A stretch of DNA of 10,382 nucleotides from Clostridia bacterium (lineage in GTDB: Bacteria; Bacillota; Clostridia; Peptostreptococcales; Anaerovoracaceae), in assembly GCA_024403215.1 (NCBI GenBank), contig JAKSSJ010000043.1, positions 1 through 10,382 of the forward strand, given 5' to 3'. A model generated the notes under the pieces. That model worked only from the letters and a program-made list of their open reading frames with translations. It was not told where the DNA came from and made no database searches. Position numbers and translations under genes: made by a program. Positions 1 through 7,490 of this stretch are shown here, piece after piece (the first letter of the stretch is position 1; each line of letters starts with the position of its first letter).

Positions 1-1923
1 AAAATCACTTAAAGCCCTTGCCCGCGAATTAGAAATTCCAATTGTAGCACTTTGAGCAGGCACACAGCATCCTGCCTGAGCCATTAATACTATGAGCGCA
101 AGCTGCCTCATATAGGTAGACTTACCAGACATATTTGGACCAGTGATAAGAAGGAGGCTTGATTTTGACTTATCTATATATAAATCATTTGATACATAGA
201 TGCCATCTTTGATGCTTCTTTCTATTACCGGATGTCTTCCCTTTTTAATATCAATTACATAGTCATCAGTAATCTCTGGCTTTACATAATCGTATTTATA
301 AGAAGCTTCTGCAAATGAGCACAGTGCATCAATGGATGCAATCGCAATTGCAGTTTCTTGAATAATGCTCGTATGTTCTTCAATTTTCTTTCTTAAAGCC
401 GTAAAGAGCCTGTATTCAATATCATTAATCTTAGTTTGAGCGTTAAGAACGACATTCTCCATTTCTTTAAGCTCTGGAGTTATGTATCTTTCGCCATTAA
501 CAAGAGTTTGTTTTCTAATATAGTTTTCCGGAGCAGAATCAGCCTGGCCCTTAGAAATTTCAATATAATAGCCAAAGACCTTGTTATATCCAACCTTTAA
601 GGTTTTAATTCCAGTTCTTTCTCGCTCCTTTGCTTCAAGACCAGCAATCCAAGCTCTGCTATCTTTACTTGCAAGAATGATACTATCAAGCTCATCAGAA
701 TAGCCCGATTTAATAAGGCCGCCTTCTCTAATTGTAAATGGAGGCTCGTCTACTATAGCTCTTTCAATCTCATTGCAAATATCAGAAAGCGGATTAATCT
801 TAGAATTAAGCACTTTAATTAATGGGCTATCAAGATCATTAAGCTCTGCTTTAATATCAGGAAGCTTGTATAAAGAAACCTTAAGTGCAATCATATCTTT
901 AGCATTTGCTGTGCCAAGAGATATTCTTGCAAGAAGTCTTTCAAGGTCATAGATTGCCTTAAGAGCTTCTCTTACATTGTTTCTTGTAAATACATCTGCA
1001 TATAAGGCTTCTACAGCGTTTTGTCTTAATTCTATGTCTTTCTTATCAATTAAAGGCTCTCTAAGCCACTGCTTAAGCTTTCTGCTGCCCATAGCTGTTC
1101 CACAGAAATCTAAAATTCCAAATAAAGAACCCTCTGTCTTTCTTTCAAATAAGGTTTCTGATATTTCGAGGTTTCTAATTGTTGCCCTATCAAGCCTCAT
1201 AACCTTATTGGCATCAAGCACTTGAAGCTCTTTAAGGTGTACAATGTCTTGTTTTTGTGTATCTTTAAGATAAGCAAGAAGCATAGAGATAGCATTCTTA
1301 TCGTAATATACACGTTTGTCAATTACAGAAATATATAAGCTATTAGCATGAGATGCAAACTCGTACAGTTCTTTAGCTTCAGATTCTTTGTAATTAGTTA
1401 TAATTTCTTTTGGTGAGATTCTTGTTATATGTTCAAGAAGCTGCTCTGTTGCATTCACGCCGCTAATCTTAGAAGCACAAAATTCTCCGGTAGATAAATC
1501 GCACCAAGATAAATCAATATCGTTATCTGTGAAATATATAGCAAGAAGATAGTTATTATCCTTTTCTTCTAAAACTGTTTCGCTCATTACGGTTCCAGGA
1601 GTAACAATTCTAATTACTTCTCTTGGAACAATGCCTTTGCAAGTTGCAGGATCTGCCATTTGTTCTGCTATTGCAACCTTAAAGCCTTGCTCTACAAGTC
1701 TTGCAATATATGAATCTGCTGCGTGGAAAGGCACGCCGCACATTGGAGCTTTTTCCTCATCACCACAGGATTTGGATGTTAAAACCAGCTCTATAGCTTT
1801 TGAAGCAATTACAGCATCATCAAAAAACATCTCGTAAAAATCACCGAGACGGTAGAACAGGATGCAATCTTTATATTGCTCCTTGGTTATTAGATATTGC
1901 TGCATCATTGGACTATATGCCAT
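1..1923 (-). CDS. mutS: DNA mismatch repair protein MutS (5' part, runs off the window)
   Basis: MutS recognises base mismatches and small loops and starts mismatch repair as an ATP-dependent clamp. The first 641 codons are present; the family is usually about 850-880 residues, so Walker B, the signature region and the C-terminus lie outside the window. The N-terminal mismatch-binding motif GDFYEMF is at residues 27-33, with the Phe-x-Glu pair at F29 and E31. This is followed by connector and clamp regions with typical wording such as APMCGVPFHAA, and by the Walker A motif GPNMSGKST at 595-603. The start is the ATG directly after the tlyA stop (TAA then ATG, no gap), preceded by GGAG six bases upstream inside the last tlyA codons. 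No in-frame stop was found. The last 11 residues in the window do not match the conserved family sequence at that place (see findings). mutS downstream of tlyA is not the usual Firmicutes order. Confidence 0.96.
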   Translation of the reverse strand, partial: MAYSPMMQQYLITKEQYKDCILFYRLGDFYEMFFDDAVIASKAIELVLTSKSCGDEEKAPMCGVPFHAADSYIARLVEQGFKVAIAEQMADPATCKGIVPREVIRIVTPGTVMSETVLEEKDNNYLLAIYFTDNDIDLSWCDLSTGEFCASKISGVNATEQLLEHITRISPKEIITNYKESEAKELYEFASHANSLYISVIDKRVYYDKNAISMLLAYLKDTQKQDIVHLKELQVLDANKVMRLDRATIRNLEISETLFERKTEGSLFGILDFCGTAMGSRKLKQWLREPLIDKKDIELRQNAVEALYADVFTRNNVREALKAIYDLERLLARISLGTANAKDMIALKVSLYKLPDIKAELNDLDSPLIKVLNSKINPLSDICNEIERAIVDEPPFTIREGGLIKSGYSDELDSIILASKDSRAWIAGLEAKERERTGIKTLKVGYNKVFGYYIEISKGQADSAPENYIRKQTLVNGERYITPELKEMENVVLNAQTKINDIEYRLFTALRKKIEEHTSIIQETAIAIASIDALCSFAEASYKYDYVKPEITDDYVIDIKKGRHPVIERSIKDGIYVSNDLYIDKSKSSLLLITGPNMSGKSTYMRQLALIVLMAQAGCCVPAQSATIGISNSRARALSDF

Positions 1924-2724
1924 TTATAACTCCAGTTTGCTGTGAGCTTCAGCTACAACAGCATCTATATCAATATTAGTATTAACTATATTATCTTCAT
2001 ATTTTAGACTTAAGAGAAACTCAATATTTCCCGTTGTTCCAGTAATTGGTGAATATGAAAGGCCTACAGTAGAAAGACCTGCCTCATTTGCATAGCCAAT
2101 AACCTTTTCAATTACTTCCTTATGACCCTTAGGATCCTTTACTATGCCCTTCTTGCCAACCTGTTCTTTTCCTGCCTCAAATTGAGGCTTAACAAGGACA
2201 GCAAGTCTTGCTCCTTTGTTAAGGAGTGCTGTAGCTGGACCAAACATAAGTTTAAGAGATATAAAAGAAACATCTGAACATGCAAAATCAAATTTATCAG
2301 GAAAGTCCTCCGGGGCTGCATTCCTAAAATTATACTTTTCCATGCAGACTACTCTTTCATCTTTTCTTAGCTTGTAGTCAAGTTGACCGTGTCCAACATC
2401 AACAGAATAGACCTTCTTTGCTCCTCTTTGAAGCATGCAGTCGGTAAAGCCTCCGGTTGATGCACCTATGTCAAGGCAAACAAGACCATTAACATCAATG
2501 CTAAAAACATCCAGAGCCTTTTCAAGCTTATATCCGCCCCTACTAACAAATGGGCATTGATCGCCTTTAATTTCTATAAGAGCATCAACGTCTACATTTG
2601 TTCCAGGTTTATCAGATATTGCTTTATTAACAAAAACCTTGCCTTCCATAATAGCAAGCTTTGCTTTTTCTCTAGAATCAAAATAGCCTTGTTCAGTTAA
2701 AAGTACATCAAGCCTTTTCTTCAT
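1924..2724 (-). CDS. tlyA: TlyA family rRNA (cytidine-2'-O)-methyltransferase
   Basis: TlyA proteins 2'-O-methylate cytidines in rRNA; the older name is hemolysin A. The 266-residue length is normal. Residues about 3-60 form an S4 RNA-binding domain (RLDVLLTEQGYFDSREKAK). The rest is an FtsJ-type Rossmann methyltransferase with the SAM loop DIGASTGGF at 85-93 and the Asp-Val-Gly stretch at 109-111. The catalytic-type tetrad can be placed at K66 (GGYKLEKAL), D151 (CSDVSF), K179 (LVKPQFE) and E235 (NIEFLLSL). The ATG lies 17 nt inside the end of dxs, with AAGG six bases upstream, so translation is probably coupled. tlyA directly after dxs is the conserved Firmicutes arrangement. Whether this enzyme modifies both 16S and 23S rRNA, as the mycobacterial one does, cannot be told from sequence. 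Any haemolytic activity is doubtful. Confidence 0.94.
   Translation of the reverse strand: MKKRLDVLLTEQGYFDSREKAKLAIMEGKVFVNKAISDKPGTNVDVDALIEIKGDQCPFVSRGGYKLEKALDVFSIDVNGLVCLDIGASTGGFTDCMLQRGAKKVYSVDVGHGQLDYKLRKDERVVCMEKYNFRNAAPEDFPDKFDFACSDVSFISLKLMFGPATALLNKGARLAVLVKPQFEAGKEQVGKKGIVKDPKGHKEVIEKVIGYANEAGLSTVGLSYSPITGTTGNIEFLLSLKYEDNIVNTNIDIDAVVAEAHSKLEL
1930..1933 (-). promoter_or_regulatory. Ribosome binding site of mutS
   Basis: GGAG on the minus strand, six bases before the mutS ATG and embedded in the last sense codons of tlyA (Leu-Glu-Leu). It supports the first ATG as the mutS start rather than the Met codons at residues 6 and 7. Confidence 0.6.
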
Positions 2725-4555
2725 AAACTGCCTTAATTTCTTCTGCTATTGAAGCTGCATCTAAATGATATGCTTTTCTAAGTTCATCAACTGTGCCATG
2801 TTCTATATATTTATCTGGCCAAGCAAAGCTATGGACAATATTCTTGCCTTTTCTTGATGAAAGAGCGGCAATAATTTCGCCAATACCACCAAGCTTTGAG
2901 CCATCCTCAATAGTAAATATGTATTTATACTTATCAAATAATTTATAAAGTGCTTCTTCTTGAAGTGGTTTAATAGTCTTAATATCGCAAACTGCGAGTT
3001 TAATATTATCTAGCTTTTCTGCGGCATCAAGTGCAATATTAAGTGACGCGCCATCTGAAATTATTATGGCATCTGTTCCTTCTTTTATTATTTCAAGTTC
3101 TGGACCAAATACGTTAGTAGTCTTCCACCTTAGATCTTTTGGAGCATTGCCTCTTGGATACCTTATAGCAATAGGCCCATTTGCATTAGCTGCATATCTA
3201 AGCATAGCTCTAAGCATGCTTTCATCTCTTGGAGAGAGAAGAGTCATATTAGGAACATGATTAAGATATGCAATATCAAATTGGCCTTGGTGAGTTTCAC
3301 CATCTTGGCCTGTTACACCTGCTCTATCGATGCCAAATACTATTGGAAGATTCTGAAGACATACTTCAGAAATAATCTGATCATATGCTCTTTGCAGGAA
3401 GGTGGAGTAAATGCAAACATAAGGCTTAAGACCATTAAGAGCAAGCCCTTCTGCAAATGTAACAGCATTTTGCTCTGAAATACCCACATCAAAAAGTCTA
3501 TCTGGATTATTTATCTTAAACTCTCTAAGACCTGTTCCATCTGTCATTGCCGCAGTAATTGCAACAACCTTATCATTTGTCTTTGCAATACTTGTAAGTT
3601 CATTTCCTACTATTGAGGACCAAGCATTAGGATTAATATCAGGAGCTGCTGTAACAGTTTCTGGGTCGAATTTGCCTATGCCATGGAACTTAGAAGGATT
3701 CTGTTCTGCTGGTGCAAAGCCCTTACCCTTTTTAGTTACTACATGAATAAGAACTGGCCTATGAAGTGATTTAGCAAAGCTTAGTACCTCTACAAGGTCT
3801 TCAATGCTATGTCCATTTATTGGACCAAAGTATTTAAAACCAAGCTCCTCAAACATTGCTCCTGGAACAAGTGAGTACTTAAGAATATCTCTAAACTTAG
3901 TTAAGTTCTTTCTAAGCCCTTCACTATTTGAAGACTTAATAGAATTCTTGAAATTATTATATGCATTTGAGGATCTAAGCTTATATAAATGCTTATTAAG
4001 TCCACCAACATTGTCCGAAATGGACTTTTCGTTATCATTAAGAATAACTATCATTGGTGTCTTACTTTCGCCTGCATAGTTTAAGGCCTCATATGCAACG
4101 CCGGACGTTAAAGAGCCGTCACCAATTACTGCTACGCAAGAATAATCCTCATGTTTAATATCTCTTGCAACAGCATATCCAAAGCAAGCGCCAATAGAAG
4201 ATCCAGAGTGACCACTATCAAAAGCGTCATGCTCAGATTCCTCTCTTTTTGGAAAACCACTAATTCCGCCAAAGTTTCTTAGGCTTTCCATTTCATCATA
4301 TCTTCCTGTGAGCATTTTGTGCACATAGGATTGATGTCCAACGTCAAAGATAATTTTATCCTTTGGAGTATCAAACACCTTGTGAAGCGCTATTGTCAGT
4401 TCTACAACGCCAAGATTGGATGCTAAATGGCCACCATTTTTAGCGACACATCTTACCAAATCTTTTCTAATTTTTGCAGCTAAATCATAAAGCTCTTCAT
4501 AGCTTTTAGATTTAACCTCAGCTATTAAATTTTTATTACTATCAAACTTACCCAT
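2708..4555 (-). CDS. dxs: 1-deoxy-D-xylulose-5-phosphate synthase
   Basis: This thiamine diphosphate enzyme condenses pyruvate with glyceraldehyde 3-phosphate to give DXP, the first step of the MEP isoprenoid pathway (DXP also feeds thiamine and pyridoxal synthesis in many bacteria). With the ATG start at 4555 the protein has 615 residues, close to the usual 620-635. Visible motifs, in that numbering: GGH with H43, GHQSYVHK at 73-80, the ThDP/Mg motif GDG (145-147) through NDN (173-175), the glutamate in ISEQNAV (E361) that activates the cofactor, and DRAGVTGQDGETHQG at 410-424. An in-frame TTG five codons upstream (4570) is possible, but it has no ribosome binding site. The ATG gives the compact ATGGGTAA overlap (8 nt) with the ispA stop, typical of coupled translation, so I prefer it. 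The neighbours ispA and tlyA are the conserved partners. Confidence 0.96.
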   Translation of the reverse strand: MGKFDSNKNLIAEVKSKSYEELYDLAAKIRKDLVRCVAKNGGHLASNLGVVELTIALHKVFDTPKDKIIFDVGHQSYVHKMLTGRYDEMESLRNFGGISGFPKREESEHDAFDSGHSGSSIGACFGYAVARDIKHEDYSCVAVIGDGSLTSGVAYEALNYAGESKTPMIVILNDNEKSISDNVGGLNKHLYKLRSSNAYNNFKNSIKSSNSEGLRKNLTKFRDILKYSLVPGAMFEELGFKYFGPINGHSIEDLVEVLSFAKSLHRPVLIHVVTKKGKGFAPAEQNPSKFHGIGKFDPETVTAAPDINPNAWSSIVGNELTSIAKTNDKVVAITAAMTDGTGLREFKINNPDRLFDVGISEQNAVTFAEGLALNGLKPYVCIYSTFLQRAYDQIISEVCLQNLPIVFGIDRAGVTGQDGETHQGQFDIAYLNHVPNMTLLSPRDESMLRAMLRYAANANGPIAIRYPRGNAPKDLRWKTTNVFGPELEIIKEGTDAIIISDGASLNIALDAAEKLDNIKLAVCDIKTIKPLQEEALYKLFDKYKYIFTIEDGSKLGGIGEIIAALSSRKGKNIVHSFAWPDKYIEHGTVDELRKAYHLDAASIAEEIKAVYEEKA

Positions 4556-5447
4556 TAATTTTCTTTTCAAGGCTTTCTACTGCATATATTAATGCTTCTG
4601 CATTATCGTAGTAGCCAGAAACAGCATCCTTTGCTGTCTTTAAATATGATTTAGCAATTGATACAGATTCATCAAGACCATACAGTGCTGGATAAGTGCA
4701 TTTGTTTTGATCTGCATCCTTTCCAATACTATGACCAAGCTCCTCCTTACTACTAATAACATCTAAAATATCATCAACAACCTGAAATGCCAGGCCTAAA
4801 TTTTCGCCATAGCAATCAAGCTTATCTGTTGTCACCTTATCTGCGCCTCCAAGGTATGCACCAGCTTTTACGCAGGCCCTAATGAAGGTTCCAGTTTTAT
4901 TTGTATGAATATATTTGAGCATTTCCTTGCTGCAGTGTTTATCTTCTGATAATACATCAGCAACCTGTCCGGCAACCATGCCTCTTACTCCCGTTCCTTT
5001 TGATATGGAAAATACGGCTCTCGCTCTTCTATTTAAAGCTTCTTGGTTATCAAGATATAAAAGCATGTCCTTTGACATAATTTCATAGGCAGCAGAAAGA
5101 AGACCGTCACCTGCAAGAATAGCAAGGTTTTCTCCAAACATCTTATGGTTTGTTGGCTTGCCTCTTCTAAGATCATCGTTATCGAGTGCTGGCAAATCAT
5201 CATGAATTAAAGAATATGTATGAATATACTCGCAAGCACAAGCATAAGGAAGTGCCTCTAATAAATTTTTTCCGCAAAGATCATAAGATGCTAATAAAAG
5301 CACAGGTCTAAATCTTTTACCACCAGCGGTTAAAGAATAAACCATTGCATCATAAAGGTCTTTTGCATTAGCATCAATTTCAGGCATAAAGTCTAAAATA
5401 TGATCATTTACATAATCTTTTAAGTTGTTGTATACGTTTGCTGACAT
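4548..5447 (-). CDS. ispA: Polyprenyl (probably farnesyl) diphosphate synthase
   Basis: This trans-prenyltransferase adds isopentenyl diphosphate to allylic primers, normally giving farnesyl diphosphate (C15) for undecaprenyl phosphate and quinone side chains. The 299-residue length is typical. The first Asp-rich motif is DDLPALDNDD at 83-92 and the second is DDILD at 225-229. GGKRFRP (42-48) binds the diphosphate of isopentenyl diphosphate. Tyr78, five residues before the first motif, is the aromatic residue that caps chain length in bacterial farnesyl synthases, so C15 is the likely product; a geranylgeranyl product cannot be excluded. The ATG is 7 nt after the xseB stop. No Shine-Dalgarno sequence is visible just upstream, so it probably relies on coupling to xseB. 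It sits next to dxs, the first step of the same pathway. Confidence 0.93.
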   Translation of the reverse strand: MSANVYNNLKDYVNDHILDFMPEIDANAKDLYDAMVYSLTAGGKRFRPVLLLASYDLCGKNLLEALPYACACEYIHTYSLIHDDLPALDNDDLRRGKPTNHKMFGENLAILAGDGLLSAAYEIMSKDMLLYLDNQEALNRRARAVFSISKGTGVRGMVAGQVADVLSEDKHCSKEMLKYIHTNKTGTFIRACVKAGAYLGGADKVTTDKLDCYGENLGLAFQVVDDILDVISSKEELGHSIGKDADQNKCTYPALYGLDESVSIAKSYLKTAKDAVSGYYDNAEALIYAVESLEKKING

Positions 5448-5454
5448 GACAATA

Positions 5455-5676
5455 TTAGAAGTTTTCTACTTCATTTGTTTCAGGGTTATAGATTTCTATT
5501 TTTTGATGAGCATCCTTTAAGATGTCCTTGCATTGCTTGTAATACTCAACACTTTTGTTATATACATCAACAGATTCTTCAAGTGAGGCATCACCATTTC
5601 TTAAGAGCTCTGCAGATTCTTCAAGCTTTTCTAATGCTTCTTCAAAGCTAAGCGTCTTTTCCTTTTTTGTTGCCAT
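5455..5676 (-). CDS. xseB: Exodeoxyribonuclease VII small subunit
   Basis: This is the small helical subunit that binds the C-terminal helices of XseA to form exonuclease VII, which degrades single-stranded DNA from both ends into oligonucleotides. At 73 residues it is the usual size. The family core begins with LSFEEALEKLEESAELL (9-25) and continues through a GDASLEES turn (28-35) and a second amphipathic helix ending near DAHQKIE. Its ATG lies 29 nt inside xseA and has its own good ribosome binding site. It is followed after 7 nt by ispA, the conserved Firmicutes order. Confidence 0.94.
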   Translation of the reverse strand: MATKKEKTLSFEEALEKLEESAELLRNGDASLEESVDVYNKSVEYYKQCKDILKDAHQKIEIYNPETNEVENF

Positions 5677-6817
5677 TTTTCTTTTCCACCTTTATAGTCT
5701 GAGCTACAACCGTTCCATCTTGCATCATTACATTAAGTATTGCACCTTTTGTAATATCTTTTGCGCTTGATATCCACTTTCCGTTCTCATCTTTAACAGC
5801 TGCATAGCCTTTCTTTAGAACGTTTAGAGGATTATATGAATCTATATCAAGCTTTAATAGCTTAATTTGATTCTCATAATCTTTGATAATAGATTTGATA
5901 TTACTGTTGCATTCTTTTAAAATATGATTAATCTCATTCTCTGCAAAGTTTACTCTATCTACCAAAGCTTGATACATGCGTTTTGGATCGCAGCTATTTA
6001 TTCTATCAATGTAATTATCAATATGAGGTACAGCAAGCTCTGCTGCGGCAGTTGGCGTTGCCGCCCTAAGGTCTGCAACGTAGTCTGTAATTACATAGTC
6101 GACCTCATGCCCAACCGCAGAAATAATTGGAATCTTTGAATCAAATACTGCTCTTGCAACTATTTCTTCGTTAAATGACCAAAGGTCTTCTATGGATCCG
6201 CCGCCACGCCCCACAATAAGAACGTCAGCGTCCTTAAATTTTTTATTAAAATCTTTTATTGCTCTCGCTATAGACTCAGCACTCTGGTCTCCTTGGACTA
6301 TCGCTGGATATAAAAGAACACTTACAAGAGGATTTCTTCGTTTAATAGTAGTAATGATATCTTTTATTGCAGCTCCAGTTGGAGAAGTGATTACGCCAAC
6401 CTTTTTTGGAAAACTTGGTATAGGCTTCTTATATTCCTCATCAAATAGACATTCGTCTGAAAGCTTTGCTTTTAACTTTTCATAGGCTATTTGAAGAGCG
6501 CCCTCACCTTCGGCTTCTACTTCTCTAATGTTTAAAGAGTAGTAACCACCTTTTTCATAAACGCTCACAGATCCATGAGCAACTATTTGCATGCCTTCTT
6601 CAAGGTCAAATCTAAGTTTTGACACTCTCATTGATGCCAGAAAGCAATTAATTTTACTTCCGGAATCTTTAAGAGAAAAATACCAGTGTCCCGATGAATG
6701 CTTTGTTAAATTAGCAATTTCACCGCTGACTGATATATTCATAAGAAGTGGATCAGTTGCAAGCACTCTGCCAATATAGTTATTAAGTTGTGAAACAGAT
6801 ATTGCTTTCTGAGCCAT
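5648..6817 (-). CDS. xseA: Exodeoxyribonuclease VII large subunit
   Basis: This is the catalytic subunit of exonuclease VII, acting on single-stranded DNA in repair. It has 389 residues, on the short side (E. coli about 456, clostridial forms near 400). The N-terminal OB-fold is at about 5-105 (ISVSQLNNYIGRVL, then GHWYFSLKD). The catalytic domain follows from about 135, with VGVITSPTGAAIKDI, GRGGGSIEDLW at 203-213 and the strongly conserved GHEVDY...TPTAAAE region at 236-260. A helical region at about 270-330 then provides the XseB-binding part, and a basic Lys/Gly-rich tail ends the protein. The ATG overlaps the nusB stop by one base (TAATG). It is normally preceded by folD in Firmicutes, but here by nusB. 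Confidence 0.95.
   Translation of the reverse strand: MAQKAISVSQLNNYIGRVLATDPLLMNISVSGEIANLTKHSSGHWYFSLKDSGSKINCFLASMRVSKLRFDLEEGMQIVAHGSVSVYEKGGYYSLNIREVEAEGEGALQIAYEKLKAKLSDECLFDEEYKKPIPSFPKKVGVITSPTGAAIKDIITTIKRRNPLVSVLLYPAIVQGDQSAESIARAIKDFNKKFKDADVLIVGRGGGSIEDLWSFNEEIVARAVFDSKIPIISAVGHEVDYVITDYVADLRAATPTAAAELAVPHIDNYIDRINSCDPKRMYQALVDRVNFAENEINHILKECNSNIKSIIKDYENQIKLLKLDIDSYNPLNVLKKGYAAVKDENGKWISSAKDITKGAILNVMMQDGTVVAQTIKVEKKNGNKKGKDA
5686..5693 (-). promoter_or_regulatory. Ribosome binding site of xseB inside xseA
   Basis: AAAGGTGG on the minus strand, nine bases before the xseB ATG, encoded within the last codons of xseA. It fixes the xseB start and shows that the small subunit has its own initiation signal despite the 29-nt overlap. 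Confidence 0.65.
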
Positions 6818-7218
6818 TACATTCTTGAAATATTACCAAGTATACCGTTTACAAATTTTCCTGAAGATTCTCCGCCAAATTTCTTGGCAATTTTTACTGC
6901 TTCATTAATTGCAGCTGGCATAGGAATTTGTTCGCCTTCCTTATACTTAGTTTCTGCAACGCAAAGCCTAAGGACTGCCAAATCAACCTTTGCTAATCTT
7001 TCAAGTTTCCAGCCCTTGCTAAAGCTTTCAATTAACTTGTCAATCTCATCTTTATGAGACACAAAAGCCTTAAATACATCATTTATGTATTCAAGCTGAT
7101 CGTCATCATCGATAAAGTTCTCAATATAGCCTTGTTTTGCTTCTTCGGAAAAATCCTTTTGAATTTCCATTTGAAAAAGCATTTGCATTACAGCTTCTCT
7201 TGCTTCTGGTCTATTCAT
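6817..7218 (-). CDS. nusB: Transcription antitermination factor NusB
   Basis: NusB is a small all-helical RNA-binding protein that pairs with NusE (ribosomal protein S10) on boxA RNA in antitermination complexes and helps rRNA transcription. At 133 residues it matches the family. The N-terminus NRPEAREAVMQMLFQ shows the Arg-x-x-Ala...Leu-(Phe/Tyr)-Gln pattern. The C-terminal family core is visible as LAKVDLAVLRLCVAE (75-89), PAAINEAVKIAKKFG and FVNGILGNI near the end. The ATG overlaps the end of the Asp23 gene by 8 nt (ATGAATAG) and is preceded by AAGG six bases upstream. Linkage to an Asp23-family gene upstream and xseA downstream is the conserved context. Confidence 0.95.
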   Translation of the reverse strand: MNRPEAREAVMQMLFQMEIQKDFSEEAKQGYIENFIDDDDQLEYINDVFKAFVSHKDEIDKLIESFSKGWKLERLAKVDLAVLRLCVAETKYKEGEQIPMPAAINEAVKIAKKFGGESSGKFVNGILGNISRM

Positions 7219-7489
7219 TTTCTTCCTTCAGTGGCTTTACGCCTTGTACATGAATGTTAATATGTTCAACTACATCAATTTTTGCATTTATAAGTGCGGT
7301 GTGCACATTCTCCTGAACATCCCATGCTATCTCTGGAATCTTAACTCCAAAATAGACATTCAAAAATACATCGACGTCATATTTCTCTTTTTTCTTATTA
7401 AGATAGACGTCGATAGGATTTCCAAGACTGGCAACGCCTTTTGTTGAAAGTGTTGCTTCTTTTGTAATTTGTGTTATAGTCTCTGTCAC
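7211..7489 (-). CDS. Short Asp23/Gls24 family protein (YqhY-like)
   Basis: The protein is a member of the Asp23/Gls24 (DUF322) family. In Bacillus subtilis the YqhY paralogue at this locus is linked to control of acetyl-CoA carboxylase; other members are envelope stress proteins. The C-terminal family signature is clear: VDVFLNVYFGVKIPEIAWDV (39-58) followed by QENVHTAL and INIHVQGVKP near the end. With 92 residues it is shorter than the usual 110-135. The first beta strand (normally Gly-x-Val-x-Ile-Ala just before the first helix) is missing. The start codon is GTG, and an in-frame TAG four codons upstream prevents extension. There is one base between the mltG stop and this GTG, with no clear ribosome binding site, so initiation is probably coupled. 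accB and accC, usual neighbours in Bacillus, are absent here. Confidence 0.87.
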   Translation of the reverse strand: MTETITQITKEATLSTKGVASLGNPIDVYLNKKKEKYDVDVFLNVYFGVKIPEIAWDVQENVHTALINAKIDVVEHINIHVQGVKPLKEENE

Positions 7490-7490
7490 T

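Noticed and set aside
977..1225. Plus-strand open frame of about 80 codons opposite mutS
   Set aside because: It lies wholly antisense to a well-conserved MutS region, shows no recognisable domain, and its composition follows from the opposite strand's codons. The other plus-strand frames over dxs, xseA, nusB, efp and their neighbours are rejected for the same reason.
1924..2724. TlyA as a haemolysin or virulence factor
   Set aside because: The S4 plus FtsJ methyltransferase architecture with an intact K-D-K-E set and SAM loop indicates an rRNA methyltransferase. There is no secretion signal or pore-forming feature.
4556..4570. Extension of Dxs to a TTG start at 4570
   Set aside because: The five extra residues have no ribosome binding site. 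The ATG at 4555 gives a standard ATGGGTAA overlap with the ispA stop and a normal family length.
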